Shown here: positions 1 to 5,992 of the stretch, piece by piece
Numbering within the stretch: position 1 is the stretch's first letter
Layout of the letters: every line of letters starts with the position of its first letter
NCBI GenBank assembly: GCA_022709995.1
Contig: JAKLHU010000041.1
Coordinates: forward strand, 1 to 9,643
Reading direction: 5' to 3'
Length of the DNA stretch: 9,643 nucleotides
DNA from: Verrucomicrobiota bacterium
Lineage (GTDB): Bacteria > Verrucomicrobiota > Lentisphaeria > Oligosphaerales > Oligosphaeraceae
Translations under genes and position numbers: made by a program
Notes under the pieces: generated by a model
What the model saw: only the letters and a program-made list of their open reading frames with translations
Database searches by the model: none
What the model was told of the DNA's origin: nothing

Positions 1-258
1 CCGCAGCAGCCGATCACGGTGCGGCGCGGAGATCGCATCGCCCAGCTGCTGGTACAGCGGGTGGAGCTGCCCGAACTCGTCGAGGTGGCATCGTTCGACG
101 AGGCCGGACTGGCCGACACGTCCCGCGGCGCGGATACCGACGACCGCGCCGGCGCCGCGACCGCCAACGGCTCCGGCTCGACGACCGCCGCCGGAACCGC
201 CCCGCCGGCCTTCTCCGGCGACGCGGGCGCCGTCACCTCGGGGCCAATCTGGAAGTGA
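1..258 (+). CDS. dut: dUTP diphosphatase, C-terminal fragment with aberrant tail
   Basis: The + frame from base 1 is open to TGA at 256-258 and enters the window in mid-gene. Residues encoded by about 16-129 read [18 protein letters not shown], then [20 protein letters not shown]. This is the C-terminal part of trimeric dUTPase (dUTP to dUMP plus pyrophosphate) and is nearly identical to what I recall of actinobacterial Dut, such as the mycobacterial protein. In that family TSRG is followed by the glycine-rich motif V (GGxGSSGG) that closes over the active site. Here it is followed by an unrelated Ala/Gly/Thr tail ([14 protein letters not shown]...), so motif V is missing. The reading also lies antisense to an FHA gene. 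The start is outside the window; the GTG at 19 is internal. The fragment is probably real homology interrupted by a junction near 127-150, either an assembly chimera or a rearrangement. An intact functional dut seems unlikely. Confidence 0.6.
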   Translation, partial: PQQPITVRRGDRIAQLLVQRVELPELVEVASFDEAGLADTSRGADTDDRAGAATANGSGSTTAAGTAPPAFSGDAGAVTSGPIWK

Positions 259-527
259 GCGTTGATGGTGCCGAACCTGATCTCGGCATTGTCCCGCAGC
301 TGCACCCGCGTGATCGGCTCGCCCTGGACCAACACCCCGTTCTGACTGTTCAAATCCTCCAACTGCCACGCATCGCCCAAAAACGTGAACACGGCATGCT
401 GGCGCGAAATGCTGCCCTGATTCAAGCGAATCGCACACTCCTCCCCGCGCCCCAGCAGCACCCGGCCACTCGTGAACTCAAATTTGCTCCCGGCATCAGG
501 TCCTTCCAAAATCATCAGTTTCGCCAT
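1..527 (-). CDS. FHA-domain protein, partial (continues off left edge)
   Basis: Read on the minus strand from the ATG at 527-525, the frame is open to the window edge (about 175 codons, no stop). Residues 1-95 form a complete forkhead-associated domain, the phosphothreonine-peptide-binding fold used in signalling and assembly. It begins [16 protein letters not shown] and shows the hallmark residues G26-R27, S41-R42-x-H44 and N60-S61-x-N63-G64. Residues from about 97 to 128 form an Ala/Pro/Glu linker, a normal continuation in FHA proteins that carry another domain or a membrane segment. From about residue 128 on, the Ser/Thr-rich reading is simply the antisense of the dUTPase-like segment, so the true C-terminus is probably not represented here. 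A weak Shine-Dalgarno (AAAAGG on the minus strand, about 8 nt from the ATG) supports the start. The gene is divergent from the TIM-barrel gene. The FHA call is firm; the partner domain and target are unknown. Confidence 0.85.
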   Translation of the reverse strand, partial: MAKLMILEGPDAGSKFEFTSGRVLLGRGEECAIRLNQGSISRQHAVFTFLGDAWQLEDLNSQNGVLVQGEPITRVQLRDNAEIRFGTINAHFQIGPEVTAPASPEKAGGAVPAAVVEPEPLAVAAPARSSVSAPRDVSASPASSNDATSTSSGSSTRCTSSWAMRSPRRTVIGCC

Positions 528-823
528 AACAGTAGCCTTTTGCCTGCAGCAGTTCTTGCAACACCTGACGACCATCACCATCAGAATGAACACCATTCCG
601 TGATTATCAGCAGAAAAGATACTGCCCTTTTGCCGTTTTACCAATCAGCCTTTTCCGGTTTTCCGACCCGGCGCCCGGCCGCCGGCGACAAGGCCACGCC
701 GCAAACGGCGAAACCCGACGGAACGGCGCGGACGGAACCTCTCCGGCCTGGCCATGATCGCGACTCCACCGAAGCCGCGACGCCGTTTTCCCTGACCCCG
801 CCGGCACATAACCGACCAGACTA

Positions 824-860
824 TTGGAAAATCTCCGGATATGGCATTATGGTTATGTCC
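824..860 (+). promoter_or_regulatory. Candidate promoter/operator upstream of TIM-barrel gene
   Basis: This is the A/T-richest patch before the gene. It has TTGGAA (824-829) as a possible -35 and CATTAT (845-850, four of six matches to TATAAT) as a possible -10, but the 15-bp spacer is short. It overlaps an imperfect palindrome, GGATAT (837-842) against ATGTCC (855-860), which could be an operator. All matches are weak; the support is mainly position and base composition. Confidence 0.25.
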
Positions 861-911
861 TTAATAGGGCGTTTCGGCGCCCCGCCCTCAGCATCGGTTT
901 GCCCAACAATC

Positions 912-917
912 AAGGAG
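912..917 (+). promoter_or_regulatory. Shine-Dalgarno site AAGGAG for TIM-barrel gene
   Basis: AAGGAG lies 9 nt before the ATG at 927 and decides the start. The same frame is open far upstream, to 255, but only 927 has a ribosome-binding site and begins a recognisable protein (MQIGVSSYSYS). Confidence 0.8.
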
Positions 918-926
918 ACCAGCATC

Positions 927-1814
927 ATGCAGATCGGAGTCAGTTCCTACAGCTACAGCCGCCTCGTGCGCTCTGGCCAGATGAAACAAATCGAGGTCAT
1001 CGCCAAAGCCAAGGAAATGGGCTTTGACGTGATTGAATTCTCCACCATCGCCGTGCCCGAGGGGAAAACCCTGCCGGAATTCGCCGCCGAGCTGAAAGCC
1101 GAAGCCGACCGCGTCGGCATCCCCATCGCCAACTACACCGTCGGCGCCGACCTCCTCGCCGGCGCCAATGGCGACCTGCACGCCGAAATCGCCCGGATCA
1201 AGGCCGAAGTCGACGTCGCCGCCATCCTGGGCGTCCCCGGCTTCCGCCATGACTGCTCCGGCGGCCGCTTCCCGGATAACTGGACCGCCGCCAAAAGCTT
1301 TGACGCCGCCCTGCCCCGCCTGGCCGAAGGCTGCCGCGCCATCGCCGAATACGCAGCCGCCAAAGGCATCAAGACCATGGTCGAAAACCACGGCTACTTC
1401 TGCCAGGACAGCATCCGCGTCGAAAAACTCGTCACCGCCGTCAATCATCCCAACTTCGGCCTCCTGATCGACATGGGCAACTTCATCTGCGCCGACGATG
1501 CCCCGGAACTCGCCGTCGGCCGCCTGCTGCCGTACGCGTTCCACTGCCATGCCAAGGACTTCCACCTCAAACCCGGAACCATGCCCTGGCCCGGCAAGGG
1601 CTGGAACCAGTCCCGCGGCGGCAACTGGTGGCGCGGAGCCATCATCGGCCACGGCAACGTCCCGGTCCATCAATGCGTCCGCATCATGGTCAGCAAAGGC
1701 TACCAGGGTGTCCTGTCCATCGAATTCGAAGGCATGGAAGATGTCCTGACCGGCATTGCCCTCGGCCAGGAAAACCTCCGCCGCTTCGTCGCCATGGCCC
1801 AGCCCCAAGCCTGA
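927..1814 (+). CDS. Sugar phosphate isomerase/epimerase-like TIM-barrel protein
   Basis: This 295-residue cytoplasmic protein belongs to the xylose isomerase-like (AP endonuclease 2) TIM-barrel superfamily, whose members isomerise or epimerise sugars or related polyols using a divalent metal. No signal peptide or membrane segment is seen. Strand 1 carries IGVSSYSYS and strand 2 FDVIEFS. Likely metal or catalytic residues are E153 (in MVENHG), D182 (LLIDMGNF), H208 (within HCHAKDFH, residues 206-213) and E266 (LSIEFEG), the expected order for the family. The length is typical for a single-domain member. The TrpTrp-containing stretch before the last Glu (GGNWWRGAIIGHG) resembles the substrate loop with a conserved HG. 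The gene has a strong AAGGAG site and stands alone, followed by a 163-bp gap before the esterase gene. The exact substrate cannot be told from sequence; inosose, tagatose/fructose and 3-ketosugar activities all occur in this superfamily. Confidence 0.88.
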   Translation: MQIGVSSYSYSRLVRSGQMKQIEVIAKAKEMGFDVIEFSTIAVPEGKTLPEFAAELKAEADRVGIPIANYTVGADLLAGANGDLHAEIARIKAEVDVAAILGVPGFRHDCSGGRFPDNWTAAKSFDAALPRLAEGCRAIAEYAAAKGIKTMVENHGYFCQDSIRVEKLVTAVNHPNFGLLIDMGNFICADDAPELAVGRLLPYAFHCHAKDFHLKPGTMPWPGKGWNQSRGGNWWRGAIIGHGNVPVHQCVRIMVSKGYQGVLSIEFEGMEDVLTGIALGQENLRRFVAMAQPQA

Positions 1815-1977
1815 CCCAATCTGATTCCGAACCAGCCTGCGCGGCGGCGGAACGGCAACCAGCCTTCCAACGCCGCGCCGGCCGGCCGCGCCAACCAGCC
1901 GCGCCGTCGCGCCCTGGCCGGCCGCCGCACCCTCTCTTCACGTCCTCCCCATTATTCCCTCCCTCTTCCATTCCGCC
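1815..1977. other. Intergenic spacer with short repeats and pyrimidine-rich leader
   Basis: No gene is seen here. AACCAGCC occurs three times (1830-1837, 1857-1864, 1893-1900), and GGCCGGCCGC twice (1880-1889, 1916-1925). GCGCGGCG (1839-1846) can pair with CGCCGCGC (1871-1878) across a 24-nt loop. There is no T-tract, so no intrinsic terminator is called. Bases about 1926-1977 are strongly pyrimidine-rich and contain no Shine-Dalgarno before the next ATG. Confidence 0.5.
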
Positions 1978-4614
1978 ATGCCCATGCCCATGCCGCTTGC
2001 GCAACGCCTGTACATCCTTCTTGCCATCCTGGCCGTCATCCCCGTCGCCTACGGCCTGTGGTGTCTGCGGCCGCGAACTCTTAAGGTCGCGGTGAAACCG
2101 CCCCCGCCGCCGGCCCCGCGCAAAGCCTGCTCGCTGGCGGAGGCCCGCAGCTACGCCAACCGCCTCCGCACCATCGCCGCCTTCGAGGAACGGCGCGCCT
2201 GGCAGGATGACAGCCGAGCCTCCCGCCAAGCCGCCTGGCTCATGGCCAAAGCCAACTACGCCGTGGCCCAAAGCAACGTCCTGGCCGATCCCAAAGCCAT
2301 GACCGATGCCGACAAAAATCTGCTTGAGGACACCTACCTGCTCTTGCTGCGGGCCTGCCATCAGAGCCGGCAGGGCGTGACCAACATCCAGGAAGAGGCC
2401 AACGCCCGCCTGCGCGCGTTCATTTCGCCCATCGACCAGACGTTTCAGACCTATTCGCTCAGCATCCCGGCCGCCTATGACCCCGCCGTGCCTTGGCCGC
2501 TCGTCGTGTCCATGCATGGCCACGGCTGGTTCAAGCCGTTTCAAGGCCACCCGGCCCCGGTCTATCCCGGCGTCTTCTGCCTGTCGCCGCAGGGCCGCGG
2601 CGCCACCGACTACAAGGACCTCGGCGAAATCGACGTGCTGGCGGCCATCGCCGAAGTGCAGCGCGACTACCGCATCGACCCGAACCGCATCGTTCTGACC
2701 GGCAGCTCCATGGGCGGAACCGGCGCCTTCCATCTCGGCACCCGCTACGCCGACCGCTTCGCCGCCATCTTCCCGATCGTCGGCAACGCGGACAACCAGG
2801 CCTGGACCCGACGCTGGGGCTGGAACCGACTTTTCCCCGGCCGTTTTGACGGCCTCCGCCTCGCCATCCAGGAGTCCCATACGGCCCGCGCCTATGCCGC
2901 CAACCTCCTCAACCTACCGACCTACATCCTCGCCGGCGCCGCCGACACCGTCGTCCCGCCGGAACATTCCCGGAGCATGGCCGACCTCCTGCGCGCCAGC
3001 GGCGCCACCGTGGAATACCGCGAATACCCAGGCGTCGGACATGGCGGCTTTCCCAAGCCGGCCCTCGACGACGGCCTGGCCTGGGCCTGCAGCTGGACCC
3101 GCCGCCAATTCCCCTCCCGCGTCTTCTGGCAGGCGTCCCAGCTCCGACACGGCAAAGCCTATTGGGTCCGATTTGAACAACTGGAACAGCCTCTGCGGCC
3201 AGGAACCGTCGACGCCAGAGCCGGGACGGACAACCGAATGACCATCACGACCGACAACCTCCTCGCCCTCTCCCTCCTCCGGCCCTACACGCTGTTCACC
3301 CCGGGACAGCCCGTCCATCTGACCATCGACGGCGTCAACCTCGTCTTGGCCGCCGACCGTCCCTGGAACAGTTGGATCACCCTGCGCAAAGACCCGATCC
3401 ACGGCTGGAACCTGGAATCCGCCCTGCCCCGGCCGCCACGCCAGAAGCAGCGCGGCTGCGAAGGGCCAATCCAGGACGCCCTGCTCGACCCCTTCCTCCT
3501 CGTCGTCGGCACCCAGGCGACTGACTTCACCATGCGGGAGGCCTGGCTCCGCGAAGCCAAGGCCTTCGCCACCGAATGGACACGGCGCAACGGCGGCCCC
3601 TGCCGAATGGTCCTCGATACCCAGTGCACCCAAAACATGATGGAACACTACAACCTCGTCCTTTGGGGAGGCTCCGACGACAACCTCGTCGCCCGCCAGC
3701 TCCTCCCGGAAATTCCGCTGACCGAAATCATGGCGCCCCTGCGCGCCGACAACATCGACCTGGGCGCGGAAGACCTGGGTTCGATGATCGCCTACCCCAA
3801 TGTCGCCTGTGCGCCCGAACGCCTGACCGTCATCATCAGCGCCAACTCCGCCCGGGCCGCCTTCCAAGTCTGGGGACGATTCGGCAACTGGTTCAACTGG
3901 GGCGTCTACGACTCCAAAAAGTACTTCGACTACGCCGTCTATGACGCGCGTTCGGCCATCCCGGAGACCATGCTTCTGCTCGGCTGGTTCGGCACCGACT
4001 GGCAAGTCGAAACCGGACAGTGGTTCCGAGGCGACGCGGCCTTGCGCCGCGCCGCCCCCCCCCAGAGCTTCCCGCCGCTGGCCGCCGTCCCGAACGGCAT
4101 CAACAGCCTGCTGCTCACCGAGCTGATGCCGTCCCGCATCGACCAGATGCGCGGCGCGCTCGGGTTCGACCGCGGCTTCTTCGGCGAGCCGCTGCCGCTG
4201 GCCGACCGCCAGCCCGGCGGCATCGGCATGCGCGCCCCCTGCACCATCGAATACGACCTCAACCAGCAGTTCACCCAAATGACCGCCTTCGCCGCCATCG
4301 TCAACCCGCCGGAAAGCGACATCTGCCAAAGTCGCCAGCGCGGCGAATCCATCCGGTTCACGGTCTTCGGGGACAACCGCAAGTTGGCCGAAACAACCGT
4401 CAACTGGACGACCACCACCATGCCGCTCGCGGCGGACCTGACCGGCGTGGCCACATTGCGCCTGGAAGCGGTTCCGGCCAGCGGCCCGGCCTGGCTGCAC
4501 ATGGGTTCGGCCTGGATCGCCCCCACCCTCTGGCGCACCCCGCCCGGCTCGGCAGCCGAATGGGTAAAACAACAAACCATCCCGGAATCTTCCCGGCCGG
4601 CGCCGGTTGACTGA
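1978..4614 (+). CDS. Membrane-anchored alpha/beta-hydrolase (esterase) with C-terminal NPCBM-like module
   Basis: This 878-residue multidomain protein is probably exported. Residues 8-30 form a hydrophobic signal anchor (LYILLAILAVIPVAYGLW), followed by a proline linker (KPPPPPAP) and a helical stretch (about 50-140). An alpha/beta-hydrolase of the PHB-depolymerase/feruloyl-esterase/prolyl-oligopeptidase type spans about 150-385. It has an oxyanion-region HGHG (180-183), nucleophile S244 in GSSMG, acid D323 (GAADTVVPP) and H355 (GVGHGGFP), so the triad looks complete. Residues about 390-700 form a poorly recognised region that includes GPIQDALLDPFLLVVGT and NLVLWGGSDDN. Residues about 711-855 resemble the NPCBM carbohydrate-binding module (IRFTVFGDNRKL, then a LTGVATLRLEAV strand). 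The likely role is ester or peptide-bond cleavage on a glycan-rich substrate outside the cytoplasm. ATG codons at 1978, 1984 and 1990 are all possible starts; none has a Shine-Dalgarno. A run of nine C (4055-4063) lies inside the frame. Confidence 0.85.
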   Translation: MPMPMPLAQRLYILLAILAVIPVAYGLWCLRPRTLKVAVKPPPPPAPRKACSLAEARSYANRLRTIAAFEERRAWQDDSRASRQAAWLMAKANYAVAQSNVLADPKAMTDADKNLLEDTYLLLLRACHQSRQGVTNIQEEANARLRAFISPIDQTFQTYSLSIPAAYDPAVPWPLVVSMHGHGWFKPFQGHPAPVYPGVFCLSPQGRGATDYKDLGEIDVLAAIAEVQRDYRIDPNRIVLTGSSMGGTGAFHLGTRYADRFAAIFPIVGNADNQAWTRRWGWNRLFPGRFDGLRLAIQESHTARAYAANLLNLPTYILAGAADTVVPPEHSRSMADLLRASGATVEYREYPGVGHGGFPKPALDDGLAWACSWTRRQFPSRVFWQASQLRHGKAYWVRFEQLEQPLRPGTVDARAGTDNRMTITTDNLLALSLLRPYTLFTPGQPVHLTIDGVNLVLAADRPWNSWITLRKDPIHGWNLESALPRPPRQKQRGCEGPIQDALLDPFLLVVGTQATDFTMREAWLREAKAFATEWTRRNGGPCRMVLDTQCTQNMMEHYNLVLWGGSDDNLVARQLLPEIPLTEIMAPLRADNIDLGAEDLGSMIAYPNVACAPERLTVIISANSARAAFQVWGRFGNWFNWGVYDSKKYFDYAVYDARSAIPETMLLLGWFGTDWQVETGQWFRGDAALRRAAPPQSFPPLAAVPNGINSLLLTELMPSRIDQMRGALGFDRGFFGEPLPLADRQPGGIGMRAPCTIEYDLNQQFTQMTAFAAIVNPPESDICQSRQRGESIRFTVFGDNRKLAETTVNWTTTTMPLAADLTGVATLRLEAVPASGPAWLHMGSAWIAPTLWRTPPGSAAEWVKQQTIPESSRPAPVD

Positions 4615-4681
4615 CCTCCGCCTCGCCCCGACGCTCCCGCGGGAAGACCGCACCCCCAACTCGCCTTGCTCGTTGAAGCGG

Positions 4682-4711
4682 CCCCGCCCGCCCGCCGCCC
4701 GCCCGCCGCCC
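4682..4711 (-). repeat. C-tract repeat with minus-strand G-quadruplex potential
   Basis: Two perfect tandem copies of the 11-mer CCCGCCCGCCG (4687-4697, 4698-4708) are flanked by partial copies. Read on the minus strand this gives six G-tracts of at least three G, separated by loops of 4, 1, 4, 1 and 1 nt, which meets the usual G-quadruplex pattern. It lies in the 235-bp gap (4615-4849) between the esterase and the glycosyltransferase. That gap has no convincing coding sequence, although a TTG-initiated frame runs through it in phase with the glycosyltransferase. Confidence 0.6.
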
Positions 4712-4808
4712 GGACGGTCGCCGATGGACCGGGACAGCGGCGACAACCCCAGGCCGGGATGCCGCTCAAGCCCCTGGAAAGCGTCCCCCTGCCCACCCGA
4801 TTTCCACC

Positions 4809-4833
4809 GCGCCGGCGGGCCTCCCGCCGGCGC
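4809..4833 (+). promoter_or_regulatory. Perfect 11-bp GC hairpin in leader of glycosyltransferase gene
   Basis: GCGCCGGCGGG (4809-4819) pairs exactly with CCCGCCGGCGC (4823-4833) across a 3-nt loop, CCT. The 3' foot is 16 nt before the ATG at 4850, so in RNA it would border the ribosome-binding region. No T-tract follows, so it does not look like a standard intrinsic terminator. It could be a translational or transcriptional control element for the LPS gene set, a processing site, or a terminator of the esterase transcript that needs no U-tract. The structure is certain on paper; the function is unknown. Confidence 0.6.
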
Positions 4834-4849
4834 CAACTGCCGAGCCGCC

Positions 4850-5992
4850 ATGCCCAGCCCGACCATCCTCTTCTGTCTGGACTACTACTATCCGCACGTC
4901 GGCGGCGCCGAGGTGCTGTTTCAAAACCTGGCCGAGGGCCTCGTCGCCCGCGGCTGGCGAGCCATCGTCGTCACCCAGCGCGTCCCAGGCACGAAGGCCG
5001 CCGAAACCGTCAACGGCGTCGACATCCACCGGATCTGGACCGGCAACAGCCGATACGTGTTCACCTTCCTCTGCCTGCCGGCCATGTTCCGCCTGGCCCG
5101 CGCCGCGGACCTTATTCACGCCACCACCTTCGCCGCCGCCTGGCCCGCCTGGCTGACCGCAACATGGCGCCGCCGCCCCCTCGTGCTCACCGTCCATGAA
5201 GTCTGGATCGGACAATGGAACCGCGTCTCCGACGCCAGCTGGCTCAGCAACCTCGCGCATGACCGGATGGAACGCGCGCTCTACTGGTGCGACTACCAAA
5301 ACTACGTCGCCGTGTCCGCGGCCACCGCCGCCGCCCTTCGCCAAATCCGGATTCCGCCCGACCGCATCACGACCATCCACAACGGCCTCGACTACGACTT
5401 CTGGGACCCGGCCCGCTATTCCGGCGACGCCATCCGCGCCCGGCTCGGCCTCGCCGACCGGCAAGTGTTCTTCTTCTCCGGGCGGCCCGGCAACTCCAAG
5501 GGCCTGCCGGTCCTGCTCCAGGCCCTGGCCAGAATCATCCCCGACCATCCCCGCGCCATCCTGCTCGCCCTGCTCAGCCATGCCCCGGCCTGCCAGCCGG
5601 GCCTGAAACGCACCTTGGCTTTGATAAAAAAACTTGCCCTGGAGAAACACGTGGTCATCGTCCCCTCGGTCAACCACGCGGAACTGCCCGAATGGGTCGC
5701 AGCCGCCGATACCGTCGTCGTCCCCTCGCTCTCCGAGGGCTTCGGCTTTGCCGCCGCCGAAGCCTGCGCCCTGGGCAAACCGGTCATCGCCACCAACAAC
5801 GCCGCCCTGCCGGAAGTCGTCTCGGGACCACACCTGCTCGTCCCGCCCGGCGATGCCGACGCGCTGACCAGTGCCTTGCACCGGGCCCTCAACCGCGATT
5901 TCGACGATGCCCCGCCCCGCCGTTTTCCCCTGGCCGACAACCTCCAAAAGCATATCGACCTGTATGCACGAATCCTCCCGTCACTGACATGA
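4850..5992 (+). CDS. Glycosyltransferase family 4 protein
   Basis: This 380-residue protein has the GT-B fold of retaining GT4 enzymes, which transfer a sugar from a nucleotide-sugar donor, here probably onto an LPS or polysaccharide acceptor at the cytoplasmic face of the inner membrane. The N-terminal domain has YYYPHVGGAE (GGAE at 18-21), the acceptor-side glycine loop. The C-terminal domain begins after HNGLDYDFW and has FFFSGRPGNSKGL and the E-x7-E donor motif at E296 and E304 (SEGFGFAAAEA), followed by GKPVIAT. The length is usual for the family. The frame is open upstream to a TTG at 4607, but those 81 extra residues are low-complexity and unlike any GT4 N-terminus, so ATG 4850 is preferred. 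No real Shine-Dalgarno is seen, and a strong hairpin sits 16 nt upstream. The stop overlaps the next start (ATGA), implying translational coupling. Donor and acceptor sugars are not predictable. Confidence 0.92.
   Translation: MPSPTILFCLDYYYPHVGGAEVLFQNLAEGLVARGWRAIVVTQRVPGTKAAETVNGVDIHRIWTGNSRYVFTFLCLPAMFRLARAADLIHATTFAAAWPAWLTATWRRRPLVLTVHEVWIGQWNRVSDASWLSNLAHDRMERALYWCDYQNYVAVSAATAAALRQIRIPPDRITTIHNGLDYDFWDPARYSGDAIRARLGLADRQVFFFSGRPGNSKGLPVLLQALARIIPDHPRAILLALLSHAPACQPGLKRTLALIKKLALEKHVVIVPSVNHAELPEWVAAADTVVVPSLSEGFGFAAAEACALGKPVIATNNAALPEVVSGPHLLVPPGDADALTSALHRALNRDFDDAPPRRFPLADNLQKHIDLYARILPSLT

Larger units (their letters stand above)
528..926. other. Divergent intergenic region
   Basis: This stretch of about 400 bp separates the minus-strand FHA gene from the plus-strand TIM-barrel gene, so it should carry promoters for both. 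The + frame of the TIM-barrel gene happens to stay open back to 255, but its translation upstream of 927 has no protein-like character and is antisense to FHA. Bases 640-800 are GC-rich, with a small hairpin (CGCCG-CAAA-CGGCG, 697-710) and two copies of GACGGAAC (717-724 and 731-738). Bases 815-870 are A/T-richer. A GATAAT hexamer on the minus strand (603-608) could be a -10 for the FHA gene, but I see no good -35. I found no RNA gene or terminator. Confidence 0.6.

Noticed and set aside
607..807. 66-residue minus-strand frame in the divergent intergenic region
   Set aside because: It has no ribosome-binding site, no recognisable protein character and no supporting context.
255..926. Long upstream extension of the TIM-barrel frame (would give a 519-residue protein)
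   Set aside because: The translation is low-quality, runs antisense to the FHA domain, and the only Shine-Dalgarno and family-like N-terminus are at 927.
4607..4849. N-terminal extension of the glycosyltransferase from TTG 4607
   Set aside because: The extra 81 residues are low-complexity, encoded by repeats and a hairpin, and GT4 proteins start at the IxFxxDYYxPxxGG strand.
2914..4866. 650-residue minus-strand open frame opposite the esterase
   Set aside because: It is a shadow of C-ending codons in a GC-rich gene. The sense strand has clear domains, and the antisense is Gly/Ala/Val-rich with no motif.
5287..5988. Upstream extension of the ligase frame into the glycosyltransferase
   Set aside because: It is Arg/Pro-rich out-of-frame reading of GT4 coding sequence. 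The ATG at 5989 in an ATGA overlap begins the membrane protein.
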